A stretch of 64,000 bases of DNA from Neodidymelliopsis sp. IMI 364377 (lineage: Eukaryota; Ascomycota; Dothideomycetes; Pleosporales; Didymellaceae), in the NCBI GenBank assembly GCA_027946375.1, contig JAPEUT010000002.1, forward strand, positions 62,001 to 126,000. The letters run 5' to 3'. The notes below the pieces were generated by a model, which saw only the letters and a program-made list of their open reading frames with translations, had not been told where the DNA came from and searched no databases. Position 1 is the stretch's first letter, and the number at the start of each line of letters is the position of its first letter. This document shows positions 11,374 through 21,414 of the stretch, piece by piece. The translations under genes were made by a program, and so were the position numbers.

Positions 11374-13854
11374 ATGGCTGCTATGGACTCGTTCCCGATC
11401 GGGCCCCATAACGAAAACACTGACCCTTTTGTTGTCACTCCACCTCGAAAGCTCACGCGTGACAGCCACACAACAAATCCGTCAACACCGAAGTCTACAC
11501 CGTTGCATAAGCGGTTTCTAGAGGAAGTCAGGATGAGTCCTGCGACACCTACCACGCCGCCAAGAACGCCGAGCAGAAGTCCGGCAAGAGGCCGACCCTC
11601 TGTCGAGCAAACCCTTCAAGTCGGCTTGAACGGTTTCTACTTTTCGATGGAGATACCAGAAAGGACTACACCTAAGAAGACTGGAAGAATGACATCGAGC
11701 CCAGAAAAGCAGGACCAGAAAAGGAAGAACCAGGGGTCGATTAGAGGCACAGGTCGGGTGAAGGACATACTGAGGAAGAATCTCTTCGGGACACCGAGAA
11801 GGCAGGCAGCTTCGCCGACAATGTGTGCGAAGAGTGCGAAAGAGTCCACTAAGAACGACGAGATGAGCACGAAGCCATCAGGTGAGAGCACTGCAGAGTC
11901 TTCTCCGAGCCACGGATTGAGAGTATGCGGTGAAGGTGGAAGTGAAGGTGGAAGAAGCATGGACCTCAACGTACTAATTCCTGAAAATGAAACCAGAGAA
12001 GTGGCGAGTGAAAGCACCATTACGCCAACCACTACCAAAGAATCGCACACCTCTGAATTATCTTCGGCGCCACCACCACCTACAACGATTGTGCCATCTA
12101 CAAAGAATAGCCTACCTTCTTCAACACTTCGAGGTCAAGAGCCGAAGCTGCGACCATCGACCCCTGCCACAACGACCGGTGCTCGTGCTGCGCCCATCTC
12201 TAGTAATCAGAAGATGGCCACTGCTTCTACTCCCTTGAATATCGGTCACATGATGGCCGGTCTTACCAGTAAAAGTTCAAAATCCGAGATGCTGCCTACC
12301 CCGAGTGGCCCTGAGTCGATGCCTACGCCGCTTCGTAAAATGTCAGAGAGACTTGGGCTGAGGAGTCCAAATGTAACATGGAAAGGGGAACTTTCCACAA
12401 AACTACACCGCGACAACACACAGTCGCCCTCCTCACTATCGAAACGAGAAGGAGACACTGCATTCGAGGACCAGGTATCTACACAATGGTCGGTAGTTGA
12501 CGCAAACATTCAAGACGTCTTAGCAACCCCGACAGCTGTCTCAAAAACACGAATCAACGATACTGTTACTCAACTGCTGAGCACTATGGCTGCAGCTGTA
12601 CCTTCTATCGATCCCTTGCGCCCAAGAACTGCAACATCCTCGACACCTAGGCCAGGTCCTCCGATGAGGTCACAAAGCTTCGGAACACCCACTCGGCTGC
12701 GCTCTTCAATCCAGCAAGACATGTGTAAAGTGCAGGAATCATTGAAACGATCGCTCGGTTCGGATTTCACGTTTCGGGCAGGAGGCACAAGACCTGCAAC
12801 GCCGGTGTCACCTAGTGCGACTATCTCGAGTGCTGATGTATCTGAAAAAGACGACAGTAACAATATCAGCAAGAAAGCACCGAGACCTGTCTCCATGGTT
12901 GGTCTAGCCAAGTCGAGGGAATTGACCAGTACACAAGCGGTCCCAAGAAGACCAATGAATACAGCAGCCCGTAATCCTCGACCCAAATCCATGATTGTGG
13001 GTTCAGCAAAGATTTTAGAGACTATTGCTGCACAGGTTGACTCGCCACGAGAGCGTGCGAAGCTACGCAGTGCTGCTGCTACGCATTCAAACGCACGGTC
13101 TGGCCCTTCGACTTCACGTTTGGGCCCCACGATGTCGGCTTCACGAAGGCCTACTAGTACAACTGGAGGAACACCAGCTTCAAAACCACAACTCGTAGAT
13201 CGTAATGGAAGACCTACCGCTTCTCGTGAGGTAGCACCTGCCAAGCGTCCAGTACCAGCTGCGCCCACGACAATCATGCGTGGTCGTGAGCAACAACCCG
13301 CAAGCGCAAATGCCATCGCCGGACGTGTAGCTAAGTGTAAGACCGAGGATTACAAAACTGCTGCCCCGACAGTCCCTGCGCGTACTGCGAAGGCACCAAG
13401 CACAGTCCCTCCCAAGCCAACACCCAAGCGTACCGTCAAAACACCTGAGCCTAGAGACACAAAAGCCGATTCAGGAGTTGGTGAATCCTATACACCGCCC
13501 GGCAATCCAACACGCCTTCCCTCCCCGATCAAGTCACCGTCCAAGACCCGCCTTGTCATACCTGTCACACCTGCGCCGAAGAAGACCGCCCCACCTACCA
13601 AGACACCTGCAGCGGACGCAACGAGAATCAAGACTGTTCTTCCTCTCAAAACGCCTGTCAATCGGCGCATGGACCCGAGAGACCCAAACGCCATGCGCAC
13701 GCCTTCAAAGGAGATAGAAAGTAGTCTTAATCGGGCGATTGATGCCAAGATTGCCGAGTACGCAAGGAGTGGGAAGGAGTTTACGCCAAGTGGGAATCGG
13801 ATTAGCGAGTTGTTGGAGGCGAAGAGGGGACAGCAGTCGTCTTGGATTGAGTGA
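11374..13854 (+). CDS. Hypothetical disordered SP/TP-rich protein, 826 aa
   Basis: I do not recognise a family. A single exon encodes 826 aa that are almost wholly low-complexity, rich in Ser, Thr, Pro, Lys and Arg, with very many S/T-P sites, often S/T-P-x-K/R (PRTPSRSP, TTPKKTG, KTPEPRD, RTPSKE), the preferred target of proline-directed kinases such as CDKs or MAPKs. Basic patches (KRKNQGSIRGTGRVKDILRKN) could bind nucleic acid or microtubules. Only two stretches look ordered: about residues 84-97 (TLQVGLNGFYFSMEI) and the last 60 residues (EIESSLNRAIDAKIAEYARSGKEFTPSGNRISELLEAKRG), which read as helices. ATG 11374 is followed by a second ATG four codons later. A cell-cycle-regulated scaffold would fit, but that is inference. 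Confidence 0.8.
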   Translation: MAAMDSFPIGPHNENTDPFVVTPPRKLTRDSHTTNPSTPKSTPLHKRFLEEVRMSPATPTTPPRTPSRSPARGRPSVEQTLQVGLNGFYFSMEIPERTTPKKTGRMTSSPEKQDQKRKNQGSIRGTGRVKDILRKNLFGTPRRQAASPTMCAKSAKESTKNDEMSTKPSGESTAESSPSHGLRVCGEGGSEGGRSMDLNVLIPENETREVASESTITPTTTKESHTSELSSAPPPPTTIVPSTKNSLPSSTLRGQEPKLRPSTPATTTGARAAPISSNQKMATASTPLNIGHMMAGLTSKSSKSEMLPTPSGPESMPTPLRKMSERLGLRSPNVTWKGELSTKLHRDNTQSPSSLSKREGDTAFEDQVSTQWSVVDANIQDVLATPTAVSKTRINDTVTQLLSTMAAAVPSIDPLRPRTATSSTPRPGPPMRSQSFGTPTRLRSSIQQDMCKVQESLKRSLGSDFTFRAGGTRPATPVSPSATISSADVSEKDDSNNISKKAPRPVSMVGLAKSRELTSTQAVPRRPMNTAARNPRPKSMIVGSAKILETIAAQVDSPRERAKLRSAAATHSNARSGPSTSRLGPTMSASRRPTSTTGGTPASKPQLVDRNGRPTASREVAPAKRPVPAAPTTIMRGREQQPASANAIAGRVAKCKTEDYKTAAPTVPARTAKAPSTVPPKPTPKRTVKTPEPRDTKADSGVGESYTPPGNPTRLPSPIKSPSKTRLVIPVTPAPKKTAPPTKTPAADATRIKTVLPLKTPVNRRMDPRDPNAMRTPSKEIESSLNRAIDAKIAEYARSGKEFTPSGNRISELLEAKRGQQSSWIE

Positions 13855-14398
13855 GGCGACGTGTAAGATTGTGTCATGGTTTCGATTATGTCGAAGCGAT
13901 CTGGATCCTCTTTGGCGACCGTATGTAATTTCTGAGTTGCATTGGTAGGGAAAGTCTGGCAATGGCTGATTATTCAAGAACAAGTGTCGGCGTTCCGGAT
14001 AGTCGTACATACTACGTGGTACCAAGTAATTGGAGGCTGAACAAGGCGAGAGATGTGTTGCCATGTCTGTGTCATGTTTCCACACAGGTATAGCGAAGCA
14101 TATTTGTCTTTGCCACTCGCTCTTCGAGACTTGAACAGAGGCTGCTTACACGGCTGCAATGGCTGCAACTATTATGTACTGGTGCATTGGCAAGTGAGTG
14201 CCACTCTCACTGTTTTGAAACTACAGTATGATAGTACGTAACAAGAGAACTTCCGAGCAGCACAAAAAAGTCCGGAGGTCAGAGGTTGATCGTTATAGAC
14301 ATGAAGTGGTTTGCAAAGCGAATGGGTAGTAGATGCTTCGTAATAAAAGAAAAACGCCACCGCTGAAACGCAAGACCTGAAAGAAAAACTCGTGCTAC
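13855..14398. other. Convergent intergenic region
   Basis: Lies between the 3' ends of convergent genes. Nothing beyond short unsupported frames is visible. Confidence 0.5.
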
Positions 14399-15716
14399 TT
14401 ATCGAGCAGGCTCCAGCTCCCCCGGAATAATGGGCTCATTCCCTCCCTTCCTCTCTTTTCTCTCCGCCTCCTTGATCCAATACAGTTTCGTATTCTTCTG
14501 CAGCGTTTTGTGCAACAGATCTGTTGTGAGCTGCAGCATCGCCTCCTCGGTGCTCTGCTTTGTCATTGCCTTGTCGATGGTGTGGTGTCTGAAAAACAGA
14601 CCCTGACACTTGCTCAGAATGTGTGCGTGATTCTCGATCCCTGGGTAGCCCATGGCATCGTCGCAGGAAATATCAACGATGTTGGTACCAGAGGGATTGT
14701 AGTCCCAGCGAATGTACTCCGAGAAGGCCTTTTGCTCGTGACTCCAGTTTTGCTTCCAGGCGCCGCACCCAGGGTACTGTTTCTCGTTCGGGCAGTCTTT
14801 CCATGCAGTCATCATCTCGAAGGTGTAGGGAAGGGCCTGTGCGATTACGACACCGGTATTGAGCGCGAGCTTGCCTTTGCTGTCGTTTGAGGCGTTTTCG
14901 TCGCCATTGAGGATCTGGCGTGTATCGAGTGGCATGGCGATGGAGGTTTGTGGCGTTATGCCCCACCTGTTAAACAGCCATTCAATGGGTAGTTCCAGAT
15001 TCTGAATTGTTGCGTCTGCATCAATGAAGACTACGAAGCGGTAGGAGTGTAAAAGTTCGCTGAGGACGTGTGGTTTGACCCATGTGTTGTGGTAACCCTC
15101 GGACTCCATCTCTTTCGCGTTGAAGAAGCGATAGTCGTAGCCGTGAATTTGCGCTGTATTGATCAGTCTTTGGCACTTCCGATCAAAATAGCTGACATCG
15201 TTTAGTCTTACAGTAAAGAAAGTGGTTCATGAACGAGGCTGACACCATGCCACCATCATGCTCCGCCGACATGTTCTTCCAGTCCATTCGTTGTCCATTC
15301 CAAAGTTCGTTCTTCCCATCAGGGACCCGGGTGTCGATGTCCACGATACAAATCTCGCTTCTCAATGGCTTTTTCCACCACGGTCCCTCTTGATTGATCT
15401 CGTACACTCGTCCCGAAGCATCTGTGTAGGTTGGTGCATCAACCTCTGTTCGGATCGATTCGTAAAGCTTGAGAAAAGCTTCACTTGTTGTAGTAGTTTT
15501 GGGGCGGAAGATCTTTGCTGCACCATTTGCAGCGCCACTCGCGGTATCTTTCAGTTGTTGCACCGGGTCATTGCCGTGATGTATACTGGCAGCCGAATAG
15601 ATAAATACAGAAACGAAAAAGAAAGCGACAGCAAGCGCCGCAATGCGATGTGTAGACAGAACAGGACCAGGCATTTTGTCAAAGAACGTGAGAATGGGTA
15701 AACGAGAGAAATGCAT
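14399..15716 (-). CDS. Type II membrane glycosyltransferase (GT34/Gma12-Mnn10-like)
   Basis: Likely Golgi glycosyltransferase using a nucleotide sugar. Exons 15716-15212 and 15153-14399 give 419 aa; the 58-bp intron (GTAAGA...ATACAG, ACTGAT branch) joins MNHFLY to SQIHGYDYRFFNA in phase. Residues about 20-45 are a hydrophobic signal anchor (RIAALAVAFFFVSVFIYSAA), followed by a stem. The catalytic region has HGYDYRFF, VKPHVLSELLHSYRFVVFIDADATI with a DxD metal and nucleotide-sugar motif (DAD), LNTGVVIAQ, WSHEQKAFSEYI and FFRHHTID. This layout resembles the galactosyl/mannosyl transferase family of yeast Mnn10/Mnn11 and fission yeast Gma12. An inner ATG (15674) just before the anchor could be the real start. 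Sugar donor and acceptor unknown. Confidence 0.82.
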
Positions 15717-16793
15717 TCACAGCGCGCCAGCACAGGACATTGATTTTGACAGGCGTCGTCAGCATGGGACCTTGCGGATAGACTAGGACCCAAGGCGAAT
15801 TTGACAGATTTTAAATAGCATGTTGGGACAGGAACGGAGCACTGTAGCGTAAACTTTCAACGAGGGATCGGCCGGATAGTCTAGCATGGTCTCTGGTATG
15901 CGTAACATAAGGCGGCGGTGCTAGGAACCGATAGGAGAAGTCGCGGTACTTGCGAGTCAACACCCTCGTATCATGACACCATTTTCCATGCTACACAAAG
16001 CACCGACAACGGTGGTCTGGCCGGTCACATCCGCTCAGGCGTGGCCAGGGATCTGCACATGGCGTTCGCTCTGATCCTGGTTTCACTGTAGTCTCCAAGC
16101 GTTCATAGATTTCCCTTTTGATAAGCTCTGCTGGTGTATCCCCTTAACGTACTTGGCGATCGTTCTTAGGGTGAAGAAAGTTGCAACGTTGGAAAATCTT
16201 TGGCAGTGATGTCAAGGGGTCCACGTTAGTCAACGAGTCTAGCGGCCGCGAATAAGACCTAGCGTCGATCGCATGAGAAGACATGTTTGTTCTCATATGA
16301 GATTCATTACAGTCATGAACAGGTTTGTACCGACGGAGCTAGTAGCTGGAGGTTTGGTAGGCTAAGCCTCCCTCATGGCGTCGCGAGGAAGGATGTTTAG
16401 GGGTGATGTTAGTACGTTCGTACTGTTTAAATACTTTCATTCCGTGTGCTGCACTTAGCATGGTCAGAACAGTTTCGTGATAGTAAGATCAAATTGTAGA
16501 TAAGTCGACTGCGATAGTAAGTACACGAGTGCTTTGCTGAGTGTACTTTGCTTTAATAGATGCTTCTTGTTCATATGCATTCACTTTCCTGCAAGATTGA
16601 ACTGCAAGTACATCACCTAGAACTGGTCACTCCAAACTACAACCTTCACTATAGACTCACACGTTGTTTACACATAGTAGTCATACGTAGAGAGAATATA
16701 ATGCAGGCAGGTGAGCTGTCCTTGCAGATATAAGAACATTTTCGGCTTCCATTCGAGCAAATAAACACCAGTTATCTACTCAACTCTACCACT
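15717..16793. promoter_or_regulatory. Divergent promoter region
   Basis: 1.08 kb separate the glycosyltransferase start (-) from the Tyr/Arg-rich gene (+). No coding signal. A TATA-like ATATAAG sits near 16728, about 65 bp before ATG 16794, followed by a CT/CA-rich leader. Confidence 0.45.
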
Positions 16794-17549
16794 ATGTTCG
16801 AGCTCTCAAAACAATCTACACATTCAAACACCATGTCCAGCTACCACTATAGCGCTCCCCACACCCCTCGCCGTAGCGGCTCACCTGCCTATGATTACGA
16901 AGATGACACTCACGACAATGAGTACGACGCTGGCGAATTTTCCACTTACAACCGAGCCTCTCGCAGTCCATCTTCCAACGCCTATTACGACGACACACCG
17001 CACGACTATGCCCATGGCAACAATGGCGAATTCTCCGCTTATAACCGATCCTCTCGCGGCCCATCTTCAAATGCCTACTACGATGGTTCATTGCACGACA
17101 GCGATAGACGGTACGCTCCAACCTCCTCCCCATACACTTCTTTTTCTTCTTCCCGTGACCCTTATCTCGCATCTAACACCCGAGCCTCTCGTCGCGACAA
17201 GGCCCACGATCGCGAAGAAGACCTCCGCCAGTACTCTTACACTTCGATAACCGAGCGACGTACGGATCGACTTACGGATCTTGGATACGGCTCTTCCGGC
17301 AACTATTCATCTCGTCGCTCGCAAGGCCCTTACATTAACGACCACAAGTCTCGTCGTGAGCGCGAGCGTGCAGCACGCGCAGAAGCTGATGCGTGTTTGC
17401 GAGAGCGCGATGCGTATGAGACTGGTCGCCTTGGTCACGGTGCTCGTCAGAACGATGCATATGAGGCATACGACCAGTGGACTGAAGCGCAGCGTCGGCG
17501 TGGTACCGAACGATCCAGGGAGCGAGGGGAGCGACGTTCGTTTTGTTGA
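16794..17549 (+). CDS. Hypothetical low-complexity Tyr/Ser/Arg-rich protein, 251 aa
   Basis: No known family. The protein is hydrophilic and disordered. Its N-terminal half carries two near-identical copies of a unit with consensus GEFSxYNRxSRxPSSNAYYD (about residues 46-65 and 78-97), each followed by a His-Asp pair, so an internal duplication is clear. The C-terminal half is a charged, probably helical region rich in Arg and Glu (SRRERERAARAEADACLRERDAYETGR, EAQRRRGTERSRERGERRS). A second ATG 13 codons in (MSSYHYSAPHTPRR) could be the functional start. Single exon; the continuous open frame with biased codon usage and a TATA-like upstream element support expression. It could be a stress- or development-related disordered protein, but that is a guess. 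Confidence 0.65.
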   Translation: MFELSKQSTHSNTMSSYHYSAPHTPRRSGSPAYDYEDDTHDNEYDAGEFSTYNRASRSPSSNAYYDDTPHDYAHGNNGEFSAYNRSSRGPSSNAYYDGSLHDSDRRYAPTSSPYTSFSSSRDPYLASNTRASRRDKAHDREEDLRQYSYTSITERRTDRLTDLGYGSSGNYSSRRSQGPYINDHKSRRERERAARAEADACLRERDAYETGRLGHGARQNDAYEAYDQWTEAQRRRGTERSRERGERRSFC

Positions 17550-18111
17550 GAAGGCGTAGGAGTGGAAACGAGGATAAGTGGACTATGGAGATGGCTCTGT
17601 ATATTGTGACCTTCCGCTCATAGCACTTTCATTTGTTGGCGTTGTGGAGTTCTTGTCTGTAGATCTTTACCCTCTGGTATGTCTTGCCTGCCTTTGAACA
17701 GCCGGCAACTGACCCCAAGATCATTGAGCCTTCTGCTCTTATCATGCTTGCAGACTGCATGGAACAAACTGATAAACTTAGGGTGTTAAACTGATTTTCA
17801 TCTTTTGGGGTGATTTTTTGTACCGTCCAAATTCCTATGATGCAGAGTAGGTGTGCTGGAAAGGGTTGTGGTATGTTTGGGTGGATCGAGAGACACTCTT
17901 AGGACAACTGTTCAGGTATCTTTATGACCTGGCGTATGTCGATGGCTGGAGAACAAGTGGTGATGCAACCCGGAATGTTATCGTGAGCTTCTGTAGCCTT
18001 TTCGCCAGAATACCTGTCGATAGGTGGACAGTATCCCGCGCAGGGGTCGTGCAGTAAGCGAGCTGATGTGCAGGCAATGATCTGAGCTCACTCGAGAAGC
18101 TGTCCGAAACT
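17550..18111. other. Convergent intergenic region
   Basis: 3' flanks of two converging genes. No additional feature recognised. Confidence 0.5.
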
Positions 18112-18810
18112 TCAACCATACCTGATCTTCTCAGGTCCAGACATTGGTAGCTCAACTTTCTGGGCCTCGTTGGCTTCTGCTTCGACCGGTGTACTATTCA
18201 TGCTTATCGCAGCACCAAGCGACAACTGGTTCCCTCTCCCTACACTTTTTGCAAGGACATCCTGCCGCCTCTGCATTTCAACCTTCTCAATAACCTTGCG
18301 ACAGATATCGCGGTGTGCCTGCTCCATCTTGCCCTTGACGAATGGCATCAGCCACCACGAGCAGCTGACCTCAGCATCTTCGACAAGCACCCACTCTGCG
18401 TCACCGATGCCCTGGCCTTCACCCTCAACTTCACTATCTGCGCCGCCTTTTATAACTCGATAATCGGCGCGGACGGTGACGCCAGATGCATCTGCGCGCG
18501 TTTTGATGCCCGTGGGTATGTTCTGGAAGCAGCTTGGGAAGGTGATGTTCTTCTTGCCCCACTGTCCGACTCCAGGTAGGACAACTACGCATTCGGTAAC
18601 GCTATACGTGTGGACAGGATTTATGTCGGTCGGGTACCAGTAGGTGTCTTTGAGCGTTTCGGGCGCTGTGTCTGGTAGCTTCTTGTGGCCAGTTGTAAGG
18701 GCCTGCAGAGTTAGTGCCGTGTTATGGTCGTGCAAGGCAGCAATGATGTCTGAGGGATTGAGGTGTGGCGGTATTGAAGCAGCTATGTGGAGGTTGTGCT
18801 TTGCGCTCAT
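18112..18810 (-). CDS. DUF7053-type conserved fungal protein
   Basis: Single-exon 232-aa protein of a fungus-specific family of unknown function resembling DUF7053. Recognisable points are the N-terminal IPPHLNPSDIIAALHDHNTALTLQ, the central YSVTECVVVLPGVGQWGKKNITFPSCFQNIPTGIKTRADASGVTVRADYRV and SCSWWLMPFVKGKMEQAHRDICRKVIEKVE, an arrangement like small-molecule-binding START/polyketide-cyclase folds (inference). No signal peptide or membrane segment, so probably cytosolic. ATG 18810 (MSAKHNLHI) matches the usual family start; the frame extends upstream to 18939 but that part reads like untranslated sequence. An acidic insert (EVEGEGQGIGDAE) breaks the conserved core. Confidence 0.72.
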   Translation of the reverse strand: MSAKHNLHIAASIPPHLNPSDIIAALHDHNTALTLQALTTGHKKLPDTAPETLKDTYWYPTDINPVHTYSVTECVVVLPGVGQWGKKNITFPSCFQNIPTGIKTRADASGVTVRADYRVIKGGADSEVEGEGQGIGDAEWVLVEDAEVSCSWWLMPFVKGKMEQAHRDICRKVIEKVEMQRRQDVLAKSVGRGNQLSLGAAISMNSTPVEAEANEAQKVELPMSGPEKIRYG

Positions 18811-19501
18811 CTTGGTGCGTCTGTACTGCTCTAGGGTGGGTCTGGAGCAAGTGGAGCCAGGTATATGAAGCTTCTTTACTTCAGTAAACGCCCAGATTTC
18901 AGCAGGAAGTACTGAGTAATGGATCGAGACAGCGTGCAATGAATAGCTGACGCTGTTGAAAATCCGTATGGCTGACGAGAGTATAGCATCAGCAGCTGAA
19001 AGGAGGAATGGCTAACTTTCTGTGCAGCTGAGACACGATGCACTTCGTCAGCCAGCTAGCTACCATTTGCGCCAGCGCCAACTTAGCAAGCGCGCCGAGG
19101 CATGTCGTCACTTATCCAAACAATCAACGCGTTGACTGTAGGTGTGCTCATGTTGCTTTATAACTTACGGCTGCTACCTATCGTACAACCGCCGGTGGTC
19201 AATGTCGTTTCTGCTATTATCTCGGCAGATACCTCATGCGCAAATCCTGACTAAAGCAGGCTGAATGACATAGTATATAAATCTACTGTTTTGAAGACAA
19301 GAGCCTCGCTAGACAGCTTTGTCAGACGAAGAATTTCCCAGCTTATAATCGATCGAACAATATTCGAAACTGTATTCAAGTCTACCCATAGAATATGTGG
19401 ATATCTCTCACATATAACCTTGAACACCAAGCTTGTAAACCATGAACGCCAGATCTCGTATTCCTCCATAACTTCGCACTTCCCACTATCCTACCAAACC
19501 T
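18811..19501. other. Intergenic
   Basis: About 690 bp between two minus-strand genes, locally AT-rich near 19250-19450. No supported gene or RNA. Confidence 0.5.
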
Positions 19502-20185
19502 CTATCTCCTCGACCGTACATTGTACGGGCTCTCCTCTGCAGCTTTGAATGCATCAAACGCAAACAAACTCACCAGATACAGCGCAACAAATCGTATCGC
19601 TAGATCCGTAAACCCTCCATTCCCTGTCATCAATCGCTGCAGCCCCGCGAATGCGCCGTCGCCCACCGTCTGGCTGGGCTGATTCGCACTTCCCAGTGTC
19701 CTGCCTTTTGACGAGAAAGCGGCTGAGCTTGCACCTCCGGCGCCGGTGTCATTGGCTGCTTTGCGAACAGCGGCTGTAAGAGCGGAGGGGTTGGCACCGC
19801 GGATAGTTTCGATTACGGATTTGCTCTTGATTACGAGGAATGTTGGCATGCTGTACATATAATGTTAGCAGATAGTCTTCAGAACGTTGCAAATGGTTTC
19901 TCCAAGCTTTAGCTAATCCCTTGAGAAGCGCCCGAGTAGTGAGCGTAATACGTACGCAGACACGCCATATTTCTTCGCTACCTCTTGCTGTGCATCAACA
20001 TCGACCTTAACGAATTGCAATTTCCCGGGTTTTGTCTCTTTCTCAGCAAGCGACTGGAAGACGGGAGCGATAGCCTTGCAGGGGCCGCACCAGTCGGCGT
20101 AGAAGTCAACGATAGTGTAGGTCGACGAGCTCAGCAGTGTCTCGAAGTGCGAGGCGGAGGTTACGGGGACGATCTTGCCAGGCAT
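19502..20185 (-). CDS. Thioredoxin with C-terminal hydrophobic tail
   Basis: Protein-disulfide reductase. Exons 20185-19956 and 19850-19502 (105-bp intron, GTACGT...ACAG) give 192 aa, nearly twice a classical thioredoxin. Residues 1-105 form the thioredoxin fold with the WCGPCK active site (VDFYADWCGPCKAIAPVFQSLAEKE), VDVDAQQEVAKKYGVSA and the cis-proline loop MPTF. After the domain (ANPSALTAAVRKAAND) come a Gly/Ser-rich linker and a hydrophobic segment (FTDLAIRFVALYLVSLFAFDAF) about 15 residues from the end, compatible with a tail anchor facing the thioredoxin to the cytosol. This architecture resembles a recurrent fungal thioredoxin variant with an extended C-terminus, rather than Trx1/2. 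Location (ER, mitochondrial outer membrane or peroxisome) cannot be told from sequence. Confidence 0.88.
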
Positions 20186-21414
20186 GGTGCTTATGGTGCC
20201 ACTCGAATAGTATCGAGATATGTATGTATGGCTGGTGAGGCTACGTGATTTCTGCGCGCAAATGGCAGCTTTGCGTGGAGGGCGCGTTGATAGTGGGATG
20301 TGGAGGTGGAAGACAGCTTGCTAAGATGTCGCAACAGAGGACCACTTGGCGCACGTGCATGCGGGTAATCATCGACTGGTACAACCAACGCCATACTTTT
20401 CAACGTTCAACTTCAGTGATGAAACCTTGGGAAACCGGATTTGTACAGCTACTGTATCACTAGACGTTTACTTATGCTCCACAGAAAAAGGATCCAAGAG
20501 TGCAGTAAGGAAGCCGGAAGGAACTTAACACAAAGTCGCATAGAAGCTCATGTACCACTCACACGACATAACTTTCCCTTCTCAAAGGGTGGCTTTGATA
20601 GAACATCGAGGTATCGGCAGAGAAGCATTGCTTTTAACGTAGGATTTCCATTGCTTGCGTGTACGTACACTCCCTCCTACCACTTTGACATGCATATTGC
20701 GCCAGCTAAGGCTATGAAAATATATCCATGATGTCCCAGCCTCGCCATGCGCCGCCGTCACACCGCCCCTGTTACCTAGACTCGCAACAAGGATTGCGGA
20801 AGAATGGCTAATGCAAAATCGCTTGGTCGCACCAACGATCTTGGAGAATACACCACCGAAAGGAAAACGCAGTATCAAAACGAATACCACAAGACCAGAA
20901 CGCCAAACCAGAGCCGCCTGGCTATACCAGTCGTGCGTAACGAGAAGCCAAAGAGAAAGACCATATAGTTGCACCACAACACCAAGAAATGAATCAGAGC
21001 CACCCTGTATGTACGATTACTGAAGGAGAGGAGGACCGCCGAACGTTGGACAAGATCGTGGTCGCATATTTTGAGTAGCACGCTTCCACCGGCGGCCCAT
21101 GACAGTATGAGAGAGAGAGGCCTTTTGGTGACCAGAGATGTTTGTTCCCTGCTGCGATCTGAATGCGCAAGCATGACGTACGCCAAGCGCCAGACATGCA
21201 TTGGCACTACACCTTGAGGAAGGAGAGGAAGGATAAGGTGCGGTAAATTACAAGTTCGTAGAAGAGGGTGATTGAGATGATGAAGATGACGGTGCCTTCG
21301 TTGGGGTCACCAAGTCAGGCAACATGACAACATTTCGAGGATCGATGTCGAGGAGAGTTCTACCTTGCCACCTCAGACATTGAGTTTACCTGGGTGACAG
21401 TGAGTGAATGTTCT
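20186..21414. other. Intergenic / atfA 3' flank with unresolved hydrophobic frames
   Basis: 1.2 kb between thioredoxin and the bZIP gene. On the minus strand 20875-21290 has membrane-like frames (for example FYELVIYRTLSFLSFLK near 21230-21280, then LVLWCNYMVFLFGF) split over more than one frame. I could not build a phase-consistent model with good splice sites, so I leave it as 3' flank or a decayed gene. Confidence 0.35.
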
